A stretch of 64,000 nucleotides of DNA from an uncultured Alphaproteobacteria bacterium (GTDB lineage Bacteria > Pseudomonadota > Alphaproteobacteria > Micavibrionales > CSBR16-224): contig CATLPD010000002.1 of assembly GCA_950054485.1 (NCBI GenBank), positions 374,644 through 438,643 on the forward strand. Reading direction: 5' to 3'. Position 1 is the first letter of the stretch. Every line of letters starts with the position of its first letter. Of the stretch, positions 36,847-45,015 are shown piece after piece. A program made the translations under genes and the position numbers. Below the pieces are notes generated by a model. It was not told the DNA's origin, made no database searches, and saw only the letters and a list, made by a program, of their open reading frames with translations.

Positions 36847-38262
36847 TTAAGCTTTTTTCTTCTTGGTTTTCGCTTTTGCTTCTGGTTTTTTATCCGATGA
36901 TTTTGATTTTGACTTCTCGGCCTTTTTCTTAGCTTTCTTAGGCTTTGAAGCAGCGTCGTCCTCATCAGGATCCTGCATCAATTCTTCAATTGAAACTTGA
37001 TTATTTTTTATGGTAGCGATTTCCAGAATAAAGTCAACAACTTTATCCTCAAAAATCGGAGCCTTAAGAGACTCAAGCGCTTGCGGGTTTTTCTGGAACA
37101 TTTCAAACACTTGCTGCTCCTGCCCCGGGTAACGCTGGGCTTCTTGGATAACGGCTTGCTGCAACTCAGGCTGCGTCACTTCAATCTTGTTTTCACGGCC
37201 AACTTCAGCCAATACAAGGCCCAGCTTTACGCGGCGCTCTGCAATTTCAGCATATTCTTTTTTATCCGAATCAGAAATTTCACTTTCTTTAATGCCTTGC
37301 TGATGGGCAACTTGATGCAGAATGTTATGCTCTTCGGCGTGAACCATGCCGTGTGGCAGATCAAATTTATGTGCCTTATCCATTTCATCCAGCAGATCGC
37401 GTTTAATGTGCATGCGTGACATCTTGTCGTATTCTTGCTGCATCTGGTCTTCGATTGCTTTTTTCAGACCTTTCAGATCATCAAAGCCTAGGCTTTTCGC
37501 GAACTGATCATCAACTTTCGGCGTCGTCGATTTGTGAAGGTCTTTGACCTCAACATCAAATACAGCGTCCTTTCCTGCCAATTCCTTACTTGCATAAGGA
37601 TCTGGGAATGTCACTTTAACCTCGACCTTATCGCCGACTTTCTTACCGATCAATTGATCTTCAAATGTATCGATAAAGCTGCCCGACCCTAGTTCCAGAG
37701 GGTGGCCCTCGCCCTTCATACCCGGGCGGCGTTCACCATCAACCTTGCCATCGAAATCAATAATTGCAACGTCACCTTTTTTCAGGCCGCGCTTTTCTTT
37801 AAGAGGCTCTGTTGTCTTCTGGTTAGACGCAATGCGCTCCAATGCTTCTTTCACTTCTTTCGCATCAGGCTTCGCTGTTTTGCGATCCAGTTTCAGTTTT
37901 TTAAAATCCATCAGCTTGATTTCAGGTAGAATTTCAATAGACATATGGAATTCAAGGCCTTTACCATCTTCAAAGCTTTTGATTTCAATCTTTGGCTGTG
38001 TTGCGGGGCGCAATTTATTTTCATTAATCGCCTTTGTTGCACCGTCATTGACTGCACGCTCCAGAACCTCACCTTTGATCGCATCGCCGTATTGTGCGCG
38101 CACGATATTCAAAGGTGCCTTACCTGGGCGGAAACCTTTTAGACGAACGGTTTTCGAAACTTCCTGTAGACGGGCATCCATCTTCTTCTGGATTTCTTTG
38201 TCGTCCAATGTGACTTTGTATTCATGGGTCAATTTGTCTTTTTTGACGGATTCAATTTTCAT
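36847..38262 (-). CDS. tig: Trigger factor
   Basis: Ribosome-bound chaperone and peptidyl-prolyl isomerase, 471 aa. The ribosome-binding domain carries VRLKGFRPGKAPLNIVRAQY (the GFRxGKxP signature). The FKBP domain spans about 160-245 (GDVAIIDFDGKVDGERRPG). The C-terminal chaperone domain follows. The last ~35 residues are a Lys-rich tail, as in other alphaproteobacterial Tig. I prefer the ATG at 38262 (MKIESV), 8 nt after AGGAA, over the one two codons upstream. Confidence 0.97.
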   Translation of the reverse strand: MKIESVKKDKLTHEYKVTLDDKEIQKKMDARLQEVSKTVRLKGFRPGKAPLNIVRAQYGDAIKGEVLERAVNDGATKAINENKLRPATQPKIEIKSFEDGKGLEFHMSIEILPEIKLMDFKKLKLDRKTAKPDAKEVKEALERIASNQKTTEPLKEKRGLKKGDVAIIDFDGKVDGERRPGMKGEGHPLELGSGSFIDTFEDQLIGKKVGDKVEVKVTFPDPYASKELAGKDAVFDVEVKDLHKSTTPKVDDQFAKSLGFDDLKGLKKAIEDQMQQEYDKMSRMHIKRDLLDEMDKAHKFDLPHGMVHAEEHNILHQVAHQQGIKESEISDSDKKEYAEIAERRVKLGLVLAEVGRENKIEVTQPELQQAVIQEAQRYPGQEQQVFEMFQKNPQALESLKAPIFEDKVVDFILEIATIKNNQVSIEELMQDPDEDDAASKPKKAKKKAEKSKSKSSDKKPEAKAKTKKKKA

Positions 38263-38293
38263 GATCATAATTCCTATATATTAGTTTGCCTGT

Positions 38294-38322
38294 ATTAATG
38301 CGGTTTTTTACCCGAATGTCAA
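38294..38322 (-). promoter_or_regulatory. Probable sigma-70 promoter of tig
   Basis: On the minus strand, TTGACA (38317-38322), 17 bp, ATTAAT (38294-38299; a TTAATA box with 18-bp spacing is also possible), 31 bp before the tig start. Confidence 0.55.
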
Positions 38323-38435
38323 TTATCTTTATTACGAATTCTGTATTTCAGAAGAACAAAGAAGATTAGGCGAAATGCATATTTCATACATGAGCCGCAA
38401 TCTGATGTCGTAATTCTGGAATAAATAAGAGTAAA

Positions 38436-38520
38436 TGGTGCGGGTGATAGGACTTGAACCTACACATCTCTCGATACCAGAACCTAAATCTGGCGCGTCT
38501 ACCAATTTCGCCACACCCGC
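38436..38520 (-). tRNA. tRNA-Leu (anticodon TAG)
   Basis: 85-nt class II tRNA with a variable arm. Acceptor GCGGGTG pairs with CACCCGC, the anticodon stem is CCAGA/TCTGG with loop TTTAGGT (TAG), and the T-arm has GGTTCAAGTCC. CCA is encoded. Confidence 0.97.
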
Positions 38521-38583
38521 ACGGTGTATGTGGTAAGGGTTAAATACCTACACGAATTTATTCTGATAGAAAAGAAAAATCTT

Positions 38584-39195
38584 TTATTTACCCCAAACTT
38601 CTTCCAGACGCTGATCACGCCCGCAGTTCCAGCGATAAAATTTATAGCGGACAGGGTTCTTTTTGTAATAATCCTGATGGTAATCTTCAGCGTCAAAGAA
38701 TGTAGCTGCTGGCTCGATTGCTGTCACAATATCCTGCCCCAGCTTTGCTTCCCATTTCTTTTTGCTGGCCTCGGCCATCTCTTTTTCTTCATCATTCTGA
38801 TAGTAAACGGCTGCCGTATACTGAAAACCTTTATCACAGAACTGCCCCTGATTATCAAAAGGGTCATGGTTTTTCCAAAAAACATTCAACAGATCTTCAT
38901 AACTGACTTTGGCAGGGTCATATGTCACGCGGATTGCTTCGCGATGAGCGGTATCACCGCCGGAAACCTGTTGATAGCTCGGCTTGTCAACGTGTCCGCC
39001 TGTGTATCCCGAGACAGCTTCGCTGACACCATCTAAAGCCTCCATATCTTTTTCAATACACCAGAAACACCCCGCAGCGAAAATAGCTGTCTTCGCCCCT
39101 TGGGGTTCCTGACTAAAGCTGCTTTTTGTCATTATAAATATCCCTATAAGTAAAGTTACGATAAAAAAAGCTAGAACATCATAACGTGTCAGCAT
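38584..39195 (-). CDS. msrA: Membrane-anchored/exported peptide methionine sulfoxide reductase A
   Basis: Reduces the S-form of methionine sulfoxide in proteins. 203 aa from the ATG at 39195, preceded by GGGGGGA. An N-terminal hydrophobic segment (about 5-24, VLAFFIVTLLIGIFIM) precedes the catalytic domain, so the enzyme probably faces the periplasm. The catalytic motif GCFWCIEKDM is intact, with YTGGHVDKPSYQQV and a resolving Cys possibly in FCDKG or NCGRD. It overlaps msrB by 17 bp, implying coupled synthesis of both stereo-specific reductases. Confidence 0.94.
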   Translation of the reverse strand: MLTRYDVLAFFIVTLLIGIFIMTKSSFSQEPQGAKTAIFAAGCFWCIEKDMEALDGVSEAVSGYTGGHVDKPSYQQVSGGDTAHREAIRVTYDPAKVSYEDLLNVFWKNHDPFDNQGQFCDKGFQYTAAVYYQNDEEKEMAEASKKKWEAKLGQDIVTAIEPAATFFDAEDYHQDYYKKNPVRYKFYRWNCGRDQRLEEVWGK

Positions 39196-39691
39196 CCATT
39201 CCCCCCATTGTTTCACTCGGCTTAAAATTCAAAGCCACGCCGTTATTGCAGTATCTTAAGCTCGTCGGCGCCGGACCATCTTCAAACACATGCCCTTGGT
39301 GCCCCCCGCACCGCGCGCAGTGATATTCGGTTCTAGGCCATACCAGCTTCCAATCAGTTTTGGTTTCAACATGACCTTCGATCACGTTGAAAAAGCTTGG
39401 CCAGCCCGTGCCAGAATCATACTTCATGTCCGATTTGAACAGTTCCAGCCCACACCCCGCACAAGCATATACGCCTGAGCGCTTTTCAGTATTCAGCGGA
39501 CTGGTCCCTGCCGGTTCTGTGCCTTCTTTGCGCAGTACACGATATTCTTCAGGTGTCAGTTTTTCTTTCCATTCGCGATCCGATAAATCGATCGCCTTAA
39601 TATCTCCGTGATTTGCCATGCTCTGCGAGCTCCCTACGGCAACCAATACCGAGGTCGCCAACAATGATTTTATAAAGTTTCGTCTTTTCAT
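39179..39691 (-). CDS. msrB: Tat-exported peptide methionine sulfoxide reductase B
   Basis: Reduces the R-form of methionine sulfoxide. 170 aa. The N-terminus MKRRNFIKSLLATSVLVAV is a twin-arginine signal, so the enzyme should be folded in the cytoplasm and exported by TatABC, whose genes lie at 52.9-54.3 kb. Zinc Cys pairs CAGC and CARC, catalytic RYCNNGVALNF, and SGTGWPSFF are all present. First gene of msrB-msrA. Confidence 0.95.
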   Translation of the reverse strand: MKRRNFIKSLLATSVLVAVGSSQSMANHGDIKAIDLSDREWKEKLTPEEYRVLRKEGTEPAGTSPLNTEKRSGVYACAGCGLELFKSDMKYDSGTGWPSFFNVIEGHVETKTDWKLVWPRTEYHCARCGGHQGHVFEDGPAPTSLRYCNNGVALNFKPSETMGGMDADTL

Positions 39692-39729
39692 TTTACTTCA
39701 TTCAGATAGTTGTTTTTTAACCAATATCC

Positions 39730-39743
39730 ACCACCGCGGTGGT
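39730..39743. promoter_or_regulatory. Perfect 14-bp palindrome upstream of msrB, possible operator
   Basis: ACCACCGCGGTGGT is its own reverse complement. It lies 39-52 bp upstream of the msrB ATG within an AT-rich promoter-like region (AAATATATACC on the minus strand). A dimeric repressor site is a reasonable reading; no regulator gene is nearby. The rest of the 176-bp gap 39692-39867 shows no gene. Confidence 0.4.
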
Positions 39744-39867
39744 ATATATTTTATTATTCGCAGGATAGCGAACAAAGGTTACATTTTTTTCGAAAATTAA
39801 ATGAGACGAGAAAATCCCCACATCTCTATTGAATCAAAAAACGCCTTTCAGCACAAGTGGCAATTTT

Positions 39868-40560
39868 TCATGCGGCGTGTTTTTTTCTCTTTTTCTCTGA
39901 AATCAGCGGGATAATTTTTTTCATGAGTAAGGGAAACAAGCCCAAAAGAATTAAAGCCATAAAGACCTCGGTCGAAATAATGTCTTCGAGACTTTTGATT
40001 GTGCGCAACGTGGTACCAGCATACACATATATGACCACCCAAGACAAAGCGCCAATTATTGTTATCAACACATACTTTAATAGCTTCATTTGTGTCAGCC
40101 CCATCAAAAAATTGATCAGGCAAAAAGGCATAATAGGCATGACACGCAGACTGAACAGGTAAAAACCGCCTTCCTGCGCGACGCCATCATTAATCAGCTT
40201 TAATTGATCGCAATATTTTTCCTGTAACCCTTCTCCCAGATAATGACGCGCCAACAAAAACGCAAAGACCGCACCTGTGACCGCAGAAAACAACGAAATT
40301 AAAACACCCGGTATAAATCCAAATAGCGCGCCCGCCGCAACCGTAAGTATCGCCGTCGCGGGAATGGATACAATCGTGAAAGCAATAAACAACAGCGAAT
40401 ATAAAATTAAGCTGGTCGCAGGGTTGCGATGATAATAAGTAGAATACTCAGCCTGATAGGCTTTTAAAACATCCAAAGACATGTAACTTTGCAAACCTGC
40501 AAAATATAAAGTCATCAATAATATGATAAAGCCGCTGAACAGCCAAATCTTTCGTGTCAT
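39868..40560 (-). CDS. TVP38/TMEM64 (VTT-domain) membrane protein
   Basis: 230 aa with about six hydrophobic segments. The VTT/SNARE-associated core is visible as IPATAILTVAAGALFGFIPG, then LLARHYLG, and FSLRVMPIMPFCLINFLMG with the conserved Arg and Pro. The family is related to DedA; members act in membrane lipid distribution or undecaprenyl-phosphate handling, and the exact role here is unknown. The C-terminus is a basic cytoplasmic tail. Confidence 0.88.
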   Translation of the reverse strand: MTRKIWLFSGFIILLMTLYFAGLQSYMSLDVLKAYQAEYSTYYHRNPATSLILYSLLFIAFTIVSIPATAILTVAAGALFGFIPGVLISLFSAVTGAVFAFLLARHYLGEGLQEKYCDQLKLINDGVAQEGGFYLFSLRVMPIMPFCLINFLMGLTQMKLLKYVLITIIGALSWVVIYVYAGTTLRTIKSLEDIISTEVFMALILLGLFPLLMKKIIPLISEKKRKKHAA

Positions 40561-40636
40561 TCAAATACCTTCGCTTTGCAATCTGCTTTCAAACTACAAT
40601 GTTACAAAGGTTTAACAACCGAGAAAAGTTCCTGTA

Positions 40637-41272
40637 TTAACGTGAACGTCCGATTGTAACACGATCCTGAGCGCTTCTTGCGCACACAGTTTGTGCAGCC
40701 TCGTAAGAAATGCGTCTATTTTCGCGCGTCAAGTCACGTGCGCATCGCTCGACAATACGATTGAATTCTTCATATGTAACAGTAATACGAACATCAGATT
40801 GGCCACGCTGCCCTTGTTGCTGGCGAGCGCGTCTGTATACATCCTCATTATATTGCGGTTGCGTTGTGCGGACATTGCCATTGTTACGTGCGGCCTGTCC
40901 AAACTGGGTTGCGCAAAAATTAACAGCTGTATTTGCTCTTACATTCTCGTACATCACGGCGCGTGCAGCGCAATCGCGAATAGCGTAATAATCCCCACCA
41001 TTTCTTTGAACATATCGCATAGTCGCCTCTGGAACCTGACGCAAGTTTCTTTCGCGATTACGTCGTTCATTTACACGATCATTGTAACGGCGGTCAGCGT
41101 TACGCTCGGCACGTCTTTGCGACCTTTCCCACTGGCGATCGCAATCACCGCGGCAAAAAACATCCTCTAGGATATCACCCGCGCTTTGGGCCTGTGCCGG
41201 TTCGGCAGCGACCATCGAAATTGCTGGAGCCATACCAACTGCAGCCAGTGCATATAAAACAGATTTTTTCAT
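40637..41272 (-). CDS. Exported Arg-rich hypothetical protein
   Basis: 211 aa. Sec signal peptide with AEPAQAQSAG at the cleavage region (about residue 29). The mature protein is very rich in Arg, Asn and Gln (RRAERNADRRYNDRVNERRN) and contains six Cys, several spaced as possible disulphides (FCRGDC, DCAARA, NFCATQF, ERCARD, VCARSA). No family recognised. A basic periplasmic protein could bind nucleic acid or polyanionic envelope material, but this is inference only. Confidence 0.8.
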   Translation of the reverse strand: MKKSVLYALAAVGMAPAISMVAAEPAQAQSAGDILEDVFCRGDCDRQWERSQRRAERNADRRYNDRVNERRNRERNLRQVPEATMRYVQRNGGDYYAIRDCAARAVMYENVRANTAVNFCATQFGQAARNNGNVRTTQPQYNEDVYRRARQQQGQRGQSDVRITVTYEEFNRIVERCARDLTRENRRISYEAAQTVCARSAQDRVTIGRSR

Positions 41273-41370
41273 TTTTGTATCCCCTTGGTCAATTAACTAT
41301 TGTTTAACATAATATCAGTTTTTTTATATCTATGCAAGCGGTTTTTATATTCATAAGCTTTATCAAGGAC

Positions 41371-43356
41371 TTATACGTCAATATTTTCAGCAAAAACAGC
41401 GTTTTCCTGAATAAAATTGAAACGTTCCTCAGGTTTTTTACCCATCAATTGTTCGACAAGTCTGCCCGTTCCGGTCACTTTACGCATTTTTTCAGCCATG
41501 CCATGTTCAGTGTCCGGCACAGTAACGCGCAGCAAACTGCGTTTTGAAGGGTCCATCGTCGTTTCTTTCAACTGCTTGGCGGGCATTTCACCGAGCCCCT
41601 TGAAACGGCTTATTTCAATCTTCTTTTTGCCTTTGTAAACGGTTTTCATCAATTCGTCTTTGTGCGCATCATCACGCGCGTAATTGACCTCGCCCCCTGC
41701 AGCCAGCCTGTATAGCGGCGGCAGCGCAAGATATAGCGAGCCCGATTCAATAAGGCCCGGCATTTCTTTATAAAACAACGTCATCAAAAGCGACGCAATA
41801 TGCGCACCATCGACATCAGCATCTGTCATGATAACGACACGTTCGTATCGCAACGAATCCAGATCAAAATCCTTACCATATCCACACCCCAGCGCCTGCA
41901 CCAAGTCTGATATTTCATTATTTGCGCGAATCTTGTCTGCCGTTGCACTCGCAACATTCAAAACTTTACCACGCAGCGGTAACACGGCTTGCGTTTCGCG
42001 ATTACGGGCTTGCTTAGCAGAACCACCCGCCGAATCCCCTTCGACGATAAAAATCTCCGTCCCTTCAGATGTTTTGCGGCTACAGTCCGACAATTTACCC
42101 GGCAAGCGCAATTTTCGCGTCGCTGATTTGCGTTTGGTTGCCTTTGCTGCCTTGGCGCGCTGACGCTCTTCCGCACGTTCGATAAAATATTCCAACAGTG
42201 TATTCGACGTCGTCGGGTCCGCTGTCAGCCAGTGATCGAAATGATCGCGCACAGCGGCTTCGACCAGACGGGATGCATGTGCTGTTGCCAGTTTATCCTT
42301 TGTTTGTCCCTGAAACTGCGGGTCACGGATGAAGGCGGACAAAATAACGGCCGCGCCGCCCAAAACATCGTCAGCTGTAATCATCGATGCCTTTTTGACA
42401 CCCGTCAGCTCGCCAAAGTTTTTAATTCCTTTGACCAATGCTGATCGCAGGCCGATTTCGTGGGTCCCACCCTGCGGTGTCGGAACAGTATTACAATATG
42501 ATCTTGTAAAGCCGTTTTCATCTGCGGGCCAAGAGACCGCAACCTCGACTTTACCTTGATTATCCGAAAACGGAATTTCACCGTAAAACGGCGCGGGAAT
42601 AAACCCATCACGCCCTTCAAGGCGACGGTTTAAGAAATCAAGAATACCATTTGGGAAACGCAATGTTTCTTCAGTCGGAACATCGTCGCCTTCGCTGATC
42701 AATGACGGATCACAAACCCAGCGAATTTCAACACCTTTAAATAGATAGGCTTTTGAACGTGCCATGTTATGAACGCGGGCAGGTGAAAAACTCATGTCCG
42801 GTCCGAAAATTTCGGGGTCAGGCACAAATGTTACACGCGTACCGCGGCGATTGCTGACAGCGCCCAGTTTCTGGATTTTGCCCTGCGCAATTCCGCGCGA
42901 AAATTCCTGTTTATATAATTGTTTGTCACGCGCAACCTCGACAATCGTTTCCGTTGTCAGCGCATTTACAACAGAAATACCAACCCCGTGCAGACCACCA
43001 GAGGTGTTATAGGCCTTGTTTGAAAACTTACCGCCGGAGTGCAGCGTCGTCATAATGACTTCTAATGCTGACTTTCCAGGGTACTTGGGGTGATCATCTA
43101 CTGGAATACCGCGGCCGTTATCTTCGATTGTGATACGGTTTCCAGGCTCAAGCTCGATCGAAATGCGGTTAGCATAGCCTGCAACCGCTTCATCCATCGA
43201 GTTATCTAGAATCTCGCTGACCAGGTGATGAAAGGCACGTTCATCTGTACCACCAATATACATACCGGGTCTTTTGCGGACGGGCTCCAGCCCCTCCAGA
43301 ACCTCAATATCTGATGCTGAATATTCTTGTGCTGTATTATCTGCTGTCGAAACCAT
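41371..43356 (-). CDS. parE: DNA topoisomerase IV subunit B
   Basis: ATPase subunit of the decatenating type II topoisomerase, 661 aa. The GHKL ATPase domain has EILDNSMDEAVAGYA, EDNGRGIPVDDHP and NTSGGLHGVGISVVNAL. The TOPRIM region has EIFIVEGDSAGGSAKQARNR and MTDADVDGAHIASLL, followed by FKGLGEMPAKQLKETTMDPS. Length and a VEVAVSWP insert pattern favour ParE over GyrB. Divergent from yciA with 64 bp between them. Confidence 0.95.
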   Translation of the reverse strand: MVSTADNTAQEYSASDIEVLEGLEPVRKRPGMYIGGTDERAFHHLVSEILDNSMDEAVAGYANRISIELEPGNRITIEDNGRGIPVDDHPKYPGKSALEVIMTTLHSGGKFSNKAYNTSGGLHGVGISVVNALTTETIVEVARDKQLYKQEFSRGIAQGKIQKLGAVSNRRGTRVTFVPDPEIFGPDMSFSPARVHNMARSKAYLFKGVEIRWVCDPSLISEGDDVPTEETLRFPNGILDFLNRRLEGRDGFIPAPFYGEIPFSDNQGKVEVAVSWPADENGFTRSYCNTVPTPQGGTHEIGLRSALVKGIKNFGELTGVKKASMITADDVLGGAAVILSAFIRDPQFQGQTKDKLATAHASRLVEAAVRDHFDHWLTADPTTSNTLLEYFIERAEERQRAKAAKATKRKSATRKLRLPGKLSDCSRKTSEGTEIFIVEGDSAGGSAKQARNRETQAVLPLRGKVLNVASATADKIRANNEISDLVQALGCGYGKDFDLDSLRYERVVIMTDADVDGAHIASLLMTLFYKEMPGLIESGSLYLALPPLYRLAAGGEVNYARDDAHKDELMKTVYKGKKKIEISRFKGLGEMPAKQLKETTMDPSKRSLLRVTVPDTEHGMAEKMRKVTGTGRLVEQLMGKKPEERFNFIQENAVFAENIDV

Positions 43357-43420
43357 TTTTTTTTCTTATAATAACGAAGATGATGTTCATAAATTAAACC
43401 AAAACAGGAACAGATTTCCA

Positions 43421-43810
43421 GTGAAAAACGACGAAAGCCTGAAAAATAAAGGTAACTGCCCTACACTCCGCACAATTCCTATGCCATCTGACACCAATGC
43501 GAATGGTGATATCTTTGGCGGGTGGCTGCTCAGCCAGATGGATTTGGCCGGTGCCGTAGTCGCCGTTGCGCGTGCTAAAAACCGTGTTGCAACCGTGGGC
43601 GTTAATGCGATGAGCTTTCATAAACCCGTCAATGTCGGGGATACTGTCAGCTTTTACACTGAAATTCAGCGGGTGGGTAATACCTCACTGACCGTAAAAA
43701 TAGAAAGCTGGGCGAAAAGACGGCTTACAGGTGAAGAGGTTAAAGTGACAGAGGGCGAATATACTTACGTCGCCATCGATGAAAACGGACAGTCAAAGAA
43801 AGTCGATTAA
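43421..43810 (+). CDS. yciA: Acyl-CoA thioesterase, YciA family
   Basis: Hot-dog-fold thioesterase, 129 aa. NANGDIFGGWLLSQMDLAGA holds the catalytic Asp region, and NAMSFHKPVNVGDTVSFY is also diagnostic. I use the GTG at 43421 (AGGAA upstream), because in-frame codons before it run back into parE and do not match the family. The following gene begins immediately after the stop (TAAATG). Confidence 0.92.
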   Translation: MKNDESLKNKGNCPTLRTIPMPSDTNANGDIFGGWLLSQMDLAGAVVAVARAKNRVATVGVNAMSFHKPVNVGDTVSFYTEIQRVGNTSLTVKIESWAKRRLTGEEVKVTEGEYTYVAIDENGQSKKVD

Positions 43811-44959
43811 ATGCGTATTATTTTTTCTTTTATGATTATTTTGGCATTGGCCCTGCCCGCTTCGCAGGCATCAGCCATGGACTATATCAAAGGCCTGTTA
43901 AATTGGGGAAAAAACAAGATTGAACAAGACGAAACCGACAACAGTCTTGCCACACAACACATTGAGGAATTCAATGCAGAAGCCAAAGTAGTCCAAAAAA
44001 CATATTTTGAGCAAGAGCCCATATCCTTTGAGCTTAGGCTTCCTTCATCTTGGGAATACCTGACTGCAGACCAGTCGTCTCCACCAAATGTGGACAGCCG
44101 CCTATTAAAAACAATCGATATTTATCGCGGGCCTGTAATCGTCGGTGGTGACCGCCCGCTTTTGAAAATACAAGCGATTGCGTTGGAGCATGAAATATTG
44201 GCTGAACATTGGTTGCAGAACTTTATCTTCGAAAATGGCTATACCCAAGAAGGGGAAATGATCAATTCATCTGAAAACGAATCCCAGATTTACTTCATCC
44301 ATCTTGAAAAAGGAGTGTCTTATAAATCTGTAATGAAGGCATATATCGTGGGCAGCCGCTTGTTAGCCGTGCGCTATGATGCGCCCGTTGTTGCCGGAGA
44401 AAAATTTTACAATTACGGACTGGAGATCCTAAAGAGTTTTAAAATAACCGACTTCACACCTTCCGCCATCGAAGACATGACCGATTACACCTTTCAGAAA
44501 AGCTTTAAATTCAGCTATCCGGTATCCTGGACTATCCAGAATTCCGCTATGAAAGATCCCAATAAGAAACAGTTCGAATTGCAAAATATCGACAAAGCTG
44601 AAAACATCAAGGGGATGATCCGTTTTGTTTTCTATAATAAAACAGGAAACAAGGATATTGAAGATGTTGTCGCACAATTAAAGACATCAATTGAAACAAG
44701 TCATTCGCTGAGAATTGAAAAACTGTCTGCAAATGCGCCCCTGAATGTTGGGTTGCTTTTTGATACGGCGTATATCGAAAAATATGACGTTGGTTTCACG
44801 AATACACGGCATAACAACTATGAGCTATGGATTTCGGCGCTGGAGTCAGACGATTGGAACACCTTTATCTATCTTTTGACACCCAAGAAGGAAATTGATT
44901 ATTACGAATGGGCCAGAAACACACGCGCGTTTGATTTGATACTCCACTCCATAAATTAG
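43811..44959 (+). CDS. Exported two-lobe hypothetical protein
   Basis: 382 aa with a Sec signal peptide (MRIIFSFMIILALALPASQA, cleavage after ASA near 23). The mature protein shows two similar halves: ISFELRLPSSWEYL (about 72-85) and FKFSYPVSWTIQ (about 232-243) start comparable alternating alpha/beta regions, each followed by a motif like ILKSF or FDLIL. This suggests internal duplication of a PsbP/DUF1795-like fold, not certain. It is translated directly after yciA and converges on glnA. Periplasmic; function unknown. Confidence 0.8.
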   Translation: MRIIFSFMIILALALPASQASAMDYIKGLLNWGKNKIEQDETDNSLATQHIEEFNAEAKVVQKTYFEQEPISFELRLPSSWEYLTADQSSPPNVDSRLLKTIDIYRGPVIVGGDRPLLKIQAIALEHEILAEHWLQNFIFENGYTQEGEMINSSENESQIYFIHLEKGVSYKSVMKAYIVGSRLLAVRYDAPVVAGEKFYNYGLEILKSFKITDFTPSAIEDMTDYTFQKSFKFSYPVSWTIQNSAMKDPNKKQFELQNIDKAENIKGMIRFVFYNKTGNKDIEDVVAQLKTSIETSHSLRIEKLSANAPLNVGLLFDTAYIEKYDVGFTNTRHNNYELWISALESDDWNTFIYLLTPKKEIDYYEWARNTRAFDLILHSIN

Positions 44960-44960
44960 A

Positions 44961-44996
44961 CAAAAAAAGCGCCCGCACAATAGATGTAACGGGCGC
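44961..44996 (-). terminator. Rho-independent terminator of glnA
   Basis: Stem GCGCCCG / CGGGCGC with a 14-nt loop; on the minus strand it ends in seven T. Located 20-55 bp after the glnA stop. It may also slow plus-strand transcripts from the gene ending at 44959. Confidence 0.85.
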
Positions 44997-45015
44997 GATT
45001 AGTTTTAATTTACAC

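Noticed and set aside
37745-38284. 179-codon plus-strand ORF inside tig
   Set aside because: Antisense to the FKBP and ribosome-binding domains of trigger factor; Ser/Arg/Phe-rich shadow composition.
39196-39216. GTG start of msrA at 39216
   Set aside because: The ATG at 39195 has a strong GGGGGGA just upstream and begins just before the membrane segment; the GTG has no ribosome site.
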